Assembly: GCA_047602575.1 (NCBI GenBank) | Contig: JASGGY010000003.1 | Location: 310,001-374,000, forward strand | Reading direction: 5' to 3' | DNA length: 64,000 nucleotides | DNA from: UBA1366 sp047602575 | GTDB lineage: Bacteria; Bacillota; Clostridia; Oscillospirales; Ruminococcaceae | In this document: positions 25,428-33,344 of the stretch, piece by piece | Position numbering within the stretch: the stretch's first letter is position 1 | Layout of the letters: the number at the start of each line of letters is the position of its first letter | Made by a program: the position numbers and the translations under genes | Notes under the pieces: generated by a model | What the model saw: the letters and a program-made list of their open reading frames with translations, nothing else | What the model was told of the DNA's origin: nothing | Databases searched by the model: none

Positions 25428-25760
25428 ACGCTCCGTCCTTTCGCGGCTTCGCTGTTCTCAAACAGGATGCCCTCCACTTTTTTTCGGTGTAAAATCCACT
25501 CTTCGCGGTTTAGCCCCAACACTGCCATTCCCTTTGGTGTGATGCGGTAATACCGCCGGTTGCGCCCCATGAACGCTTTGTCGTAAACATCCAGACAGTC
25601 GTCCTTTTGCAGCCTGCGCAGCACCGGATAGAGCGTTGACTCGGAAACCCCCGCGGCGGACTGAATATCCTGCGTGATTTTATAGCCGTAGGTATCCTCC
25701 CGCGAAATGACCGCCAGCACCATCGCCTCCCAGCAGTCCCGTATGAATCTGGAATGCCAA
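25424..25760 (-). CDS. PadR family transcriptional regulator, with a +1 frameshift as sequenced
   Basis: Read through one extra G in the GGG at 25731-25729, the product is about 111 residues. It starts at TTG 25760 (8 bases after AAAGGAG) and reads (M)AFQIHTGLLEAMVLAVIS then REDTYGYKITQDIQ: the PadR winged-helix N-terminus. SESTLYPVLRRLQK is the recognition helix and NRRYYRITPKG the wing. Without correction only an internal ATG at 25723 is available, which loses the first helix. It should repress its own operon through the palindrome at 25781-25796. Confidence 0.82.
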
Positions 25761-25780
25761 ACTGTTCATCTCCTTTCGCT

Positions 25781-25835
25781 CAAACAATATTGTTTGTTGT
25801 ATCTATATTATATTATCTATAATATTGTTTGTCAA
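25781..25835 (-). promoter_or_regulatory. padR operon promoter with PadR operators
   Basis: Minus strand TTGACA (25835-25830), 17-base spacer, TATAAT (25812-25807): perfect consensus. A perfect 16-bp palindrome CAAACAATATTGTTTG (25781-25796) covers the transcription start, and a related half-site ACAAACAATATT (25833-25822) overlaps the -35/spacer. Confidence 0.88.
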
Positions 25836-25867
25836 TAGGCCGGGTGCAAAATATTATGAACTTTCTG

Positions 25868-25910
25868 AAAACAAACCCCGGGTCAGCACAAGCGGCTTTC
25901 CCGGGGTTTT
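25868..25910 (-). terminator. Terminator after the FMN-binding protein gene
   Basis: AACCCCGGG (25874-25882) pairs with CCCGGGGTT (25900-25908), with a T-rich 3' side on the minus strand. Confidence 0.75.
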
Positions 25911-25920
25911 ACTCTTGCTG

Positions 25921-26337
25921 TTACAGCGTGACCGGCTGTTTGGGTGAGAAGTTCGTTTCCATTGTCCATGTAATCGCCGTTGCGTTTTTCAGGATAAAAA
26001 CCTGAAGCATGCCGTCAATGCCGGCGTCCTTCCATGCCCGCAGGAACTGCCTGCTCGGATGCGTAAAAATCTCCTCACGCAGCGCCGGATCATCCGATTG
26101 CTCCAGCACACCCGATGCCCTGACCTGTACGCCGCCCCCGAAAAAACACAGCTCCGCTTTCGGATTTTCCAGAATCTGCGCATACAAATCCTTCATCGCA
26201 CCCGTGTGAAAAATAATTCCGTTCTCATCCGCGCGGTACAGCAGCATGCCGCGCACCCGCGGCTGGTCGCCGTCCATGGTCGCGAGGTGGAAAACCGGGT
26301 TCTCATTCATCAGCCGGAAAATTTCAGCCTTTGTCAT
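25921..26337 (-). CDS. Pyridoxamine 5'-phosphate oxidase-family FMN-binding protein
   Basis: 138 residues, split-barrel flavin-binding fold. FHLATMDGDQPRVRGM near the start, GIIFHTGAMKDLYAQILENP and ELCFFGGGVQVRASG are typical of small PNPOx-like proteins that bind FMN or F420-like cofactors. The exact reaction is unknown; the length is that of the short nitroimidazole-resistance-like group rather than true PdxH. The start has AAAGGAGG. It is a single gene closed by a terminator. Confidence 0.85.
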   Translation of the reverse strand: MTKAEIFRLMNENPVFHLATMDGDQPRVRGMLLYRADENGIIFHTGAMKDLYAQILENPKAELCFFGGGVQVRASGVLEQSDDPALREEIFTHPSRQFLRAWKDAGIDGMLQVFILKNATAITWTMETNFSPKQPVTL

Positions 26338-26426
26338 TGTTACATTCCTCCTTTGTTGATACTACATTCAGTATAACGCAGAAGTGTATGTGTTTCTATC
26401 AGGATCCGGTCAGAAATGATCGGAAT

Positions 26427-27273
26427 TCAATCAATATATTTCGACTGATATTCGCGCGGCGTCATGCCAGTATGCTTGATGAAGCAGGAGGCGAAATGGG
26501 CGCTGCTCGAAAAACCGCAGTGTAATGCGATTTCCGATATGGTGCTGTCCTTGCGGCGCAGCAGCGTTTTTGCTTTCTCAATGCGCAACTTTGTCAGATA
26601 CACCATCGGTGTTGCGCCGACCTCTGACCGAAACCGCCTGTTCAGACTGGAAACAGACATAAACCCAAGCGCCGAGAGCATGGACGCTGTTATTTTATCC
26701 CCGTAGTGCTGCTCAATGTAATGCTGCGCCCGTGCGATGGAATAATCCGAGGAAACCGCGCGCAGATCAAGCGTTTCGCCCAGAATGCTGCGGATCATCC
26801 AGTGCGTGATTACCGTTGCCTGTGCGTCGAGCGTGACGGCGGCGTTCATCATGCGTTTGCTGTATTCAAAGGCAAAGGTGTTGAGTGTTTTCAGGATGTC
26901 GCTGCACAGTTCAAACTTCCAGCGGCGTAAATGCCGGTATTTTATCCGAATAAAGCGCATACTGGCTCTCAAAATAGTCCTTGTCAATCATCACGCAGTA
27001 ATAATGCGCATCCGTTACGTCGTTATGTGCAATGCCGGGCGCAAGCGCATAAGCCGGATAATGATTCACATTCGCGGCGCTTTGCGGAAAAAAAATCACA
27101 ACCATATAAGAAGGATGGGTGTGATTCATTCTCGCGGCATAACCGCACGCGCCCGCAGCGGGGATGAACAGCCCGAGCTTGTTCGTCACGTAGCAGTCAA
27201 CATATTTCAAATCCGCTTCGGTGATGCTTTCACCGACCAGATGCTTGATCAGATCGAGGTCTTTCATAATCAT
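26427..27273 (-). CDS. AraC family regulator, with a +1 frameshift as sequenced
   Basis: Two overlapping frames together encode one regulator of about 281 residues: an N-terminal effector domain (KDLDLIKHLVGESITEADL... SQYALYSDKIPAFTPLE) and a C-terminal AraC HTH pair (ASMLSALGFMSVSSLNRRFR; ISEIALHCGFSSSAHFASCF, then GMTPREYQ). They join near 26913-26916, where one extra base in GGAAGTTTGA creates a TGA stop. The start ATG 27273 (or 27267) lies directly behind the structured leader with its GGAG at 27286-27283. Targets unknown. Confidence 0.82.
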
Positions 27274-27320
27274 ACCCATGCACTCCATACGCAAATCGCT
27301 ATGAAAGCGCATACATGGGC
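27274..27320 (-). ncRNA. Structured leader hairpin, copy A
   Basis: Helix P1 GCCCATGT/GCATGGGT (27320-27313 with 27281-27274, two G-U pairs), helix P2 ATGCGC/GCGTAT (27312-27307 with 27292-27287), apical loop with TAGCGATTT, and a 5-base bulge GGAGT (27286-27282) holding the likely ribosome binding site. A second copy with compensating changes lies upstream of spoIIAA at 44190-44236. The next base after P1 starts ATG of the regulator. Confidence 0.72.
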
Positions 27321-27358
27321 TCGCCCCCTCTCCTGTGCTGATTGATTTGTTCTTTCAC
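27299..27358 (-). CDS. Upstream leader peptide, copy A
   Basis: 19 codons from GTG 27358 (AAAAGGA 8 bases upstream) to TAG 27299: (M)KEQINQHRRGGEPMYALS. It matches the leader peptide upstream of spoIIAA (VKEIISQMRRGGKPMRALV) at K-E-x-I-x-Q-x-RRGG-x-PM-x-AL. The stop lies in the apical loop of the hairpin, and the RRGG codons AGG-AGA-GGG-GGC contain a strong Shine-Dalgarno-like run. I infer a regulatory uORF; a functional peptide is less likely. Confidence 0.55.
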   Translation of the reverse strand: MKEQINQHRRGGEPMYALS

Positions 27359-27420
27359 GCTACTGTTCCTTTTGCCAGACTCTGTTTTTCAGAAAATCGG
27401 CATGGACGATTCGGCGCCGG

Positions 27421-28260
27421 TCAGCTGTGCTTCCGGATGCTTTTCTTATGCAGGGTGCGGAATTCCGCGGGGGAGAGCATTTCGTGCTTTTTAAACACCG
27501 CACAGAAATAGCTGCAGTCGTTATAGCCGACCTTGGCGGCGATTTCGTTGATGGTGCAGCTTTCCTCGATGAGCAGGATTTTCGCCTGCTGTATGCGGCG
27601 GCGGGAGAGATACTCAAACGGGCGCAGGTTCATGCAGTCCTTGAACAGCCGGCAAAGGTACTGCGGGGAGAGATTGATCAGCGCGGACAGCTCGACGAGC
27701 GTCAGATCCTCGCTGTATTTCTCATCAATGTAGTCGATCACCGGCTGCAGCTGGCTGAGCTTGGTAGAATCGTGCGCGGCGTTCTGGAGGTTGACAAGCC
27801 GGTTTAACTCAATCAGATACGTATACAGCAGCGCCGTACATTGGTGCCCACTGTAAAAATAGTTGGTTTTAAGCAGATACAGCATTTTTTTGAAGATCGC
27901 GTCGATGACATTCATGTCCGACACGGTGAAAACCTTGGCTTCGTCGAACTTGATCAGCTTTAATATTTTCGGAATCTCACTGCCCCCGAAGGTGATCCAG
28001 TGCGTTTCCCAGATGTCCTCGTTCGGACTGTATTCGTGCGGGAATTCCGGCGGCAGATAAAAGCCCTGTCCTTCTTTGACGCTGTATTCCCTGCCCCCGA
28101 AGCGCAGCGTGCCGCTTCCCCGCACACAGCAGATAATCTGATGATACGGATAGCCGTGCTCGCGCGAAATGTGATGTTCTTTGTCAATCGCGCCGATGCC
28201 GATGACATAGAACGGCAGGTTGATTTCGTCGCCTAAAATCGGGTAGGAAAAATCCGTCAT
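27421..28260 (-). CDS. AraC family regulator with cupin sensor domain
   Basis: 279 residues from ATG 28260 (GGAGGAG 10 bases upstream). The N-terminal cupin-type arm (HQIICCVRGSGTLRFGG, GQGFYLPPEFPHEY) binds an effector, usually a sugar. The C-terminal HTH pair has LVELSALINLSPQYLCRLFK and INEIAAKVGYNDCSYFCAVFK and ends LSPAEFR. The layout is that of carbohydrate-responsive AraC proteins of Clostridia. It precedes the second AraC gene in the same direction with a 62-base gap before the leader uORF. No sugar genes adjoin it. Confidence 0.9.
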   Translation of the reverse strand: MTDFSYPILGDEINLPFYVIGIGAIDKEHHISREHGYPYHQIICCVRGSGTLRFGGREYSVKEGQGFYLPPEFPHEYSPNEDIWETHWITFGGSEIPKILKLIKFDEAKVFTVSDMNVIDAIFKKMLYLLKTNYFYSGHQCTALLYTYLIELNRLVNLQNAAHDSTKLSQLQPVIDYIDEKYSEDLTLVELSALINLSPQYLCRLFKDCMNLRPFEYLSRRRIQQAKILLIEESCTINEIAAKVGYNDCSYFCAVFKKHEMLSPAEFRTLHKKSIRKHS

Positions 28261-28339
28261 ACAGGAACAGCTCCTCCGCGCCATACGGATTCTTGCTGAA
28301 AAAAATCCGGGCTGATGTATTTCATATTCTCATATCAAC

Positions 28340-28368
28340 AGCATAGCACAACCGTGCGGGTTTGTCAA
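28340..28368 (-). promoter_or_regulatory. Promoter of the cupin AraC gene
   Basis: Minus strand TTGACA (28368-28363), 17-base spacer, TATGCT (28345-28340). Confidence 0.75.
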
Positions 28369-28377
28369 GCCGAAACC

Positions 28378-28413
28378 AAAAAACGGATTTTCGACAGAAT
28401 TCATCAATCCGGC
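28378..28413 (-). terminator. Terminator after the ABC-F gene
   Basis: Minus strand CGGATT...AATCCG with an inner TTC/GAA, followed by TTTTTT; it overlaps the stop codon region. Confidence 0.6.
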
Positions 28414-30329
28414 TGTTCCCCATCGCCGAGTGCTGTCCATTCCTCGAGCAACGCGTCGATGTCCGCGCGTAATGCTTCCATCTGCGCGCATTTTTCATGA
28501 AGAAGCGCAAAATCCGACGCGATTTCCGGCGCGGCAATCTCGCGTTCAAGCGCCAGCGCGGTTTCCTCCGCTTGCTCGATTTCGGCTTCGAGCGTGCGGA
28601 TGCGCTCCTTGCGCTTGGCGTCGCGGGCGCGCATTTCACGGGTACGGTATTGTTTTTTATCGGTCTGTAAAGCGCTTGCCGCCTTTTCTTTCGCCAAAGA
28701 AGCAGCGCGGTCGGCTTCCGCCTGCCACTCCGCTTTTTCGCGGGCGTAATCGTCGTAAGCGCCCTTGAATTCCGCCACGCCGTCTGCGGTGATTTCCACC
28801 ACGCGGTCGGCGATTTTATTGATTAGGTAGCGGTCGTGGGAAACAAAGAGGATCGTTCCGTCAAACTCCGCCAGCGCCTGCTCGAGGACTTCCTTTGATG
28901 CCAAATCCAGATGGTTGGTCGGCTCGTCGAGCAACAGTACATTCCCGCGGCGCAGCGTCATCAGCGCAAAGCTGAGCTTCGCGCGCTCGCCGCCGCTGAG
29001 TACCGCCGAGGGCTTGTACACATCCTCCCCCGTCAGCAGCGCCCCCGCCAGCACACGGCGCAGTTCAAACTCCGACATCCGCGGATAACGGTTCCAGACC
29101 TCGTCAAGCACGGTCGCAGTGCCGTGAAGCTGCGCGTTTTCCTGCTCAAAATACGAAATCCGCACGTTGTCGTTGACAAACACAGATCCGCCCGCGTGGG
29201 GCAGAAGCCCCTGAAGCACCTTCAGCACCGTGGTTTTCCCGATGCCGTTGCTGCCCACGAGCGCGACCTTGTCGCCTCGTCGCACCGCAAGGCTGAAGCT
29301 TTGCACCAGCGTTTTTCCGCCCACGGTAATCGGGCAGTCGCGCACGGTCATGATTTCCTTGGGCGGGGTCACGTCATATTCCAGCTTCAACACCGGCGCG
29401 CTGCCGAAATTCAGCGGCTGTTCGATGCGTTCCATCTTATCAAGCGCTTTCTGCCGGCTCTGCGCAAGCTTTGCGGTGGAAGCGCGCGCGCGGTTGCGGG
29501 CGACAAAGTCCTCGAGCTTGGCGATTTCGCACTTTTGCTCAGCAAACTCCTTTTCGCGGCGCTCGCTGTTGAGTTTCTTCTGTTTTAGAAACGCCGAGTA
29601 ATTCCCGCGGTAGGAGGTCAGCACGCCGCCCTCGATTTCGAGAATCCGCGTGCAGAGTTTATCCAGAAAATACCGGTCGTGCGACACCACGATCACGGAC
29701 TTTTTATACGCACGCAGGTAGTCCTCCAGCCAGCTCAGCGTTTTGAAATCGAGGTGGTTGGTCGGCTCGTCGAGAATCAGCAGATCCGGCTCTTTCAGCA
29801 GCAGCGCCGCCAGCGCGAGGCGGGTTTTTTCGCCGCCGCTTAAGGTAGAAACCCGCCGCTCCTGCGGGGTGTCCGCAAAGCCCATGCCGTTGAGGACGGT
29901 GTTGATTTTCACGTCGATGAGGTAGCCCTCGCGCGTTTCAAAAAACGCGGCTTTTGCGGCATACGCGTCATGTGCGGCTTCGTCGCCCTCCGCCATCGCG
30001 GCGGCAAGCTCGTTCATCTCGCGCTTGAGTTCGAGCAGCGGCGCAAATGGCTTGCGGATTTCCTCCCCGATGGTTTCGTCGCTGGGAAAGCCGCTGTTCT
30101 GCGCCAGATAGCCGATGATTTTTCCGCCCGCCACGGAAACCGCACCCTTGCCCTCGGGCGTTTTGTCAAACTCGGTGCGCCCGAGCAGGATGTTCAGCAG
30201 CGTGGATTTCCCGCAGCCGTTGCGCCCGATCAGCCCGACTGTTTCGCGGTCACCGATGGTAAAATTGACATCCCGCAGCAGCGGCACGCCGTTGTAATAT
30301 TTGTATAAGCGTTCAACATTGACCAGCAT
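28404..30329 (-). CDS. ABC-F family ribosome-associated ATPase
   Basis: 641 residues with two ABC domains and no membrane part. Domain 1: Walker A GLIGRNGCGKST, signature LSGGEKTRLALA, Walker B LLILDEPTNHLD. The interdomain linker of about 80 residues is charged and helical. Domain 2: GSNGIGKTT, LSGGERAKLSFA, LLLDEPTNHLD. A C-terminal coiled coil (about 540-635) resembles Uup/YdiF types. ABC-F proteins act at the ribosomal E site on stalled translation, and some give antibiotic resistance. It follows two small genes on the same strand. Confidence 0.93.
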   Translation of the reverse strand: MLVNVERLYKYYNGVPLLRDVNFTIGDRETVGLIGRNGCGKSTLLNILLGRTEFDKTPEGKGAVSVAGGKIIGYLAQNSGFPSDETIGEEIRKPFAPLLELKREMNELAAAMAEGDEAAHDAYAAKAAFFETREGYLIDVKINTVLNGMGFADTPQERRVSTLSGGEKTRLALAALLLKEPDLLILDEPTNHLDFKTLSWLEDYLRAYKKSVIVVSHDRYFLDKLCTRILEIEGGVLTSYRGNYSAFLKQKKLNSERREKEFAEQKCEIAKLEDFVARNRARASTAKLAQSRQKALDKMERIEQPLNFGSAPVLKLEYDVTPPKEIMTVRDCPITVGGKTLVQSFSLAVRRGDKVALVGSNGIGKTTVLKVLQGLLPHAGGSVFVNDNVRISYFEQENAQLHGTATVLDEVWNRYPRMSEFELRRVLAGALLTGEDVYKPSAVLSGGERAKLSFALMTLRRGNVLLLDEPTNHLDLASKEVLEQALAEFDGTILFVSHDRYLINKIADRVVEITADGVAEFKGAYDDYAREKAEWQAEADRAASLAKEKAASALQTDKKQYRTREMRARDAKRKERIRTLEAEIEQAEETALALEREIAAPEIASDFALLHEKCAQMEALRADIDALLEEWTALGDGEQPD

Positions 30330-30344
30330 CTGCCGTCAATCCTC

Positions 30345-30800
30345 CTAATATTCTTCGCCTGCGATCCAGTGCTTTGCTTTTTCCAGATCCGAGAAATAAG
30401 CGCACGCACACAAAGCGCCGTGCTTTCGCAGCAGGTGCTTCAGCCTCGCCCGCGCGCCCGCATCCAGCCCAACGAACGCCGCCCGCTTCACAAAGCGCGG
30501 GTTTTCCGCAAATGTTTTTGCGATCCGCTCCAGCAACGGCTGCGCGGGGATGGTTTCGTTCATAACCACAATCACCAGCGATGTCGCCGACGGGCGCAGA
30601 ACGGCTTTTATTTCCGCGGAAAACTTCTCCGCCGCCGGTTCGGTAAAGCCATACAGTCCGTCAATGTGCGCGCACCAGATTTCTCCGCCGCCGAACGCGA
30701 GCGAAAAGCTTTTCTTATGAAACCCCGGCAGATCGTCCGCCGTCATCGCCGCAGAAGTCCTGCCGCGCAGCAGAAGCGCCCGCATCCGCCGCCCGATCAT
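30345..30800 (-). CDS. STAS/SpoIIAA-like domain protein
   Basis: 151 residues from ATG 30800, overlapping the previous stop (ATGA). A central hydrophobic strand SLVIVVMNETIPAQPLLERI, then KRAAFVGLDAGARARLKHLLRKHG and CAYFSDLEKAKHWIAG, resemble SpoIIAA-like (STAS) proteins of about 120-150 residues, where DLEKAKxWI is common near the C-terminus. Role unknown. It is the middle of a three-gene run ending in the ABC-F gene. Confidence 0.6.
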   Translation of the reverse strand: MIGRRMRALLLRGRTSAAMTADDLPGFHKKSFSLAFGGGEIWCAHIDGLYGFTEPAAEKFSAEIKAVLRPSATSLVIVVMNETIPAQPLLERIAKTFAENPRFVKRAAFVGLDAGARARLKHLLRKHGALCACAYFSDLEKAKHWIAGEEY

Positions 30801-31060
30801 GCGCCGAACCTCTGGTATTGCTCCGCCAGCCACGCGGCAAGCATGCAAAGCCCATCCTCAGTTTTCTCAAACTGCGCCTGTGCGTCGATTTCCTCCGCCG
30901 CAAGCAGCGAAAAGCAACGCTTCTGCGTCCAGACAAACACCTCGAGCCGCTCTTTGGGGAAAATCTTATAACTAAAATGATTCCCGCAGCTGCCGGAAAA
31001 CACATTGTTCTGCTCAAAATAGCTGATCACCGGTAAATCGAATAAATCCTCACGCAGCAT
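30797..31060 (-). CDS. Small hypothetical protein
   Basis: 87 residues with GGAGGG 7 bases before the ATG. No signal peptide or membrane helix. Aromatic-rich N-terminal half (YFEQNNVFSGSCGNHFSY), then a W-containing amphipathic end (CMLAAWLAEQYQRFG). No family recognised. It starts the run leading to the STAS-like and ABC-F genes and overlaps the next gene by four bases. Confidence 0.6.
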   Translation of the reverse strand: MLREDLFDLPVISYFEQNNVFSGSCGNHFSYKIFPKERLEVFVWTQKRCFSLLAAEEIDAQAQFEKTEDGLCMLAAWLAEQYQRFGA

Positions 31061-31076
31061 CTCTTTTCCCTCCGAT

Positions 31077-31102
31077 AAAAAAGGCGGAGCCGCCGCCCCG
31101 CC
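31077..31102 (-). terminator. Terminator after the amidase gene
   Basis: Minus strand GGCGG-CGGCT-CCGCC followed by TTTTTT. Confidence 0.75.
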
Positions 31103-31111
31103 CGTTATGTA

Positions 31112-31906
31112 CTACTCTGCGTCCACAGTCTTCGCCAGACCGGCATCCTTACCGGTTTTGATGATCGCTTCCGCAATTTTTTCCGCGTAATCCGTAAGCT
31201 TTTTATCAAACAGCTTGTTGTCCTCGTCGCTGGTCATGAAGCCGACTTCCACCAGACAGCTGGGCATATCGGTTTCGCGGTTGACCTGATAATCGGTATA
31301 CGCATCGCCGCGATAGCCAAACTGAACGCCGCGGTCGCGGGAGATTCCGGCTTCGTTGAGCCCCGCCATAATGTTCTCCGCCAGCGCCGTGTCAATCACG
31401 GGCTTGTCGTTGTCAACCCAGATTTCAACACCGTTGCCGACATCCGAACAATTTCTGTGCAGCGAAACAAACAGATCCGCGCGGCTGTCGTTGGCAATCG
31501 AACACCGGTCGTCAAGACTGACGAAGCTGTCGTCCGTGCGCGTCATGACCACTGTTACACCCTGTGCTTCCAGCGCGGTTTGCACCGCTTTGGCAAGGCG
31601 CAGATTATCGACTTTTTCAAAGCGCGTTTCGCCTGCGTTGGTCGCACCGACATCACTTCCGCCGTGACCGGGGTCAAGCACCACCGTCAGATCAATCTGC
31701 GGTGTTGTCTGCTCCATTTTGGTATCCGCGGGCGGGGTTGTGACGGTTGTGCCGACAGCGACGGCTGCGGGCTTTTCCGGCTCGTTGTTCGCCGATGCGG
31801 AAATCACAAGGTTTGCAACCGCAATAATCACCAGCACCAGGATGGATGCGGCGATAAAAATCCGGTCCCAATAAATCACAACATGGGGTTCTTTTCTGTT
31901 TTCCAT
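31112..31906 (-). CDS. N-acetylmuramoyl-L-alanine amidase (Amidase_3)
   Basis: 264 residues. One N-terminal signal/anchor helix (IFIAASILVLVIIAVANLVI), a threonine/proline-rich linker, then a zinc amidase domain that cuts the muramoyl-alanine bond of peptidoglycan. Zinc and catalytic residues are visible: His in VVLDPGHGGSDVGA, Glu in TRFEKVDNL, His in DLFVSLHRN and the catalytic Glu in CLVEVGFMTS. It resembles CwlD/AmiC-type enzymes, so a sporulation or cell-separation role is possible. It has its own promoter about 135 bases upstream. Confidence 0.92.
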   Translation of the reverse strand: MENRKEPHVVIYWDRIFIAASILVLVIIAVANLVISASANNEPEKPAAVAVGTTVTTPPADTKMEQTTPQIDLTVVLDPGHGGSDVGATNAGETRFEKVDNLRLAKAVQTALEAQGVTVVMTRTDDSFVSLDDRCSIANDSRADLFVSLHRNCSDVGNGVEIWVDNDKPVIDTALAENIMAGLNEAGISRDRGVQFGYRGDAYTDYQVNRETDMPSCLVEVGFMTSDEDNKLFDKKLTDYAEKIAEAIIKTGKDAGLAKTVDAE

Positions 31907-32041
31907 CACTTTTCGCTCACCACTTTTTGCTGTTCATTTGTCTTTTGTTTGTAATTCCCTTGTCATATTCTACGGAATCTGTCGCTTTTAAACGATTAAG
32001 CCGGAAGAATGATGACACAAAGATTACACATCTCTTACAGC

Positions 32042-32070
32042 AGTATAACATAGTGCTTCACGAAAATCAA
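32042..32070 (-). promoter_or_regulatory. Promoter of the amidase gene
   Basis: Minus strand TTGATT (32070-32065), 17-base spacer, TATACT (32047-32042). Confidence 0.65.
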
Positions 32071-32154
32071 GGGTTTCCAGCAAATTTAACAATTTTTTTG
32101 CATCCGTCACGCTGTTTTTTTCTTAAACGCAATTGTTCTATAAAAGTGTGCGCT

Positions 32155-33234
32155 TTATAAAAGCGTTCGCTCGTCGCAGTATTCGCATTCAAGAATATCG
32201 CCGATTCCCAGAAAAGAACCCGGCAGGTAGGGTTCGGAATTTGTGATGCAGGTCTTGTTCACGCAGCGGCAGGCGGGGACGGTGCGGCCGGACAAAAGCG
32301 GTGCGGCGACGGTTGTGCCGTCGAAAATGGTTTTGATGAGCGCCATGCGCATGAACACACCCAGCCGCGCCTGTTCAAAATACTGCGCGCGCGGGTCGGC
32401 ATCGACTTCCACGGTGATTTCATCCACCCGCGGGAGAGGGTGCAGCACAGTCAGCTCGGGCTTTGCCCGCAGCATTTTCGCGCGGTCAAGGACATAGACA
32501 TCCTTCTGCGCGCGATATTCCTCCTCAGAGGCAAAGCGCTCCTTTTGGATGCGCGTCATATACAGCACGTCCAGCGCGGATATCGCTTCCTCCAGGCTTG
32601 TGACCTCGGTGTAATCCGCCCCGCAGGAGTCGAGCCGGTCGCGGATATACGCGGGGATGCCGAGCGCCGCGGTTGAGATCAGCACAAAGCGGTTGTCCGG
32701 ATAGCTCGTCATGGCTTTGATGAGGGAATGCACGGTTCTTCCGTTTTTTAAGTCGCCGCAAAAGCCGATGGTCAGCCCCCCGAGCCTGCCCTTGACCTCG
32801 CGCAGAGTCAGCAGGTCGGTGAGCGTCTGCGTGGGGTGGAGGTGTCCCCCGTCGCCGGCGTTGATTACCGGACAATCCGCGGACAGCGCCGCCGCTTTCG
32901 CCGCACCTGCCATCGGGTGACGCATCACCAGAATGTCGGCATAGCTGCTGACGATCTTCGTGGTATCCTTGAGGTTTTCTCCTTTAGAAACCGACGAGGT
33001 GGAGGGGTTGTCAAAGCCGATGATGCTGCCCCCAAGACGGATCATCGCCGTCTGAAAGCTCATCTGCGTGCGGGTTGACGGCTCATAAAACAGCGTTGCC
33101 ATCACCTTTCCGCGGCAGGTTTCGCCGTATGCGCCGGGGCGCTCCTTGATGTCGTGGGCAAGCTCCAATAAGCTGTTCCACCATGCCACGGGATAATCGT
33201 TGAGGTCGATGAAATTGATGTGCTTCTCGCTCAT
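32155..33234 (-). CDS. pyrB: Aspartate carbamoyltransferase fused to a PyrI-like zinc domain
   Basis: 359 residues. It condenses carbamoyl phosphate and aspartate in pyrimidine synthesis. Catalytic landmarks: carbamoyl-phosphate loop YEPSTRTQMSF (Ser53-Thr54-Arg55-Thr56), MRHPMAG, HPTQTLTDLLTL and LHPLPRVDEI. After the normal end of PyrB (about 305) a tail carries C324-x4-C329 and C350-x2-C353, the same spacing as the zinc-binding Cys set of the regulatory chain PyrI, with CITNSEPYLPGSF between. The nucleotide-binding half of PyrI is absent. No other pyr genes are next to it. Confidence 0.9.
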   Translation of the reverse strand: MSEKHINFIDLNDYPVAWWNSLLELAHDIKERPGAYGETCRGKVMATLFYEPSTRTQMSFQTAMIRLGGSIIGFDNPSTSSVSKGENLKDTTKIVSSYADILVMRHPMAGAAKAAALSADCPVINAGDGGHLHPTQTLTDLLTLREVKGRLGGLTIGFCGDLKNGRTVHSLIKAMTSYPDNRFVLISTAALGIPAYIRDRLDSCGADYTEVTSLEEAISALDVLYMTRIQKERFASEEEYRAQKDVYVLDRAKMLRAKPELTVLHPLPRVDEITVEVDADPRAQYFEQARLGVFMRMALIKTIFDGTTVAAPLLSGRTVPACRCVNKTCITNSEPYLPGSFLGIGDILECEYCDERTLL

Positions 33235-33278
33235 TTGGACTCCGTTCCGCCAAAAAGGCTCACTTTTCTATCCGCAAC

Positions 33279-33307
33279 AGTATAGCATAATTTCCGATAA
33301 ATTTCAA
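33279..33307 (-). promoter_or_regulatory. Promoter of pyrB
   Basis: Minus strand TTGAAA (33307-33302), 17-base spacer, TATACT (33284-33279). The leader is short (about 40 bases), so no PyrR attenuator fits. Confidence 0.7.
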
Positions 33308-33344
33308 CCGCAATCGTTGAATTTTTCACGAAAATCACATATGC

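Noticed and set aside
26785..27345. Plus-strand frame sharing HAL-H-x-QIA...PLS with another at 44165-44737 (minus)
   Set aside because: The similarity is only the complement of the duplicated leader element; neither frame looks like a real protein.
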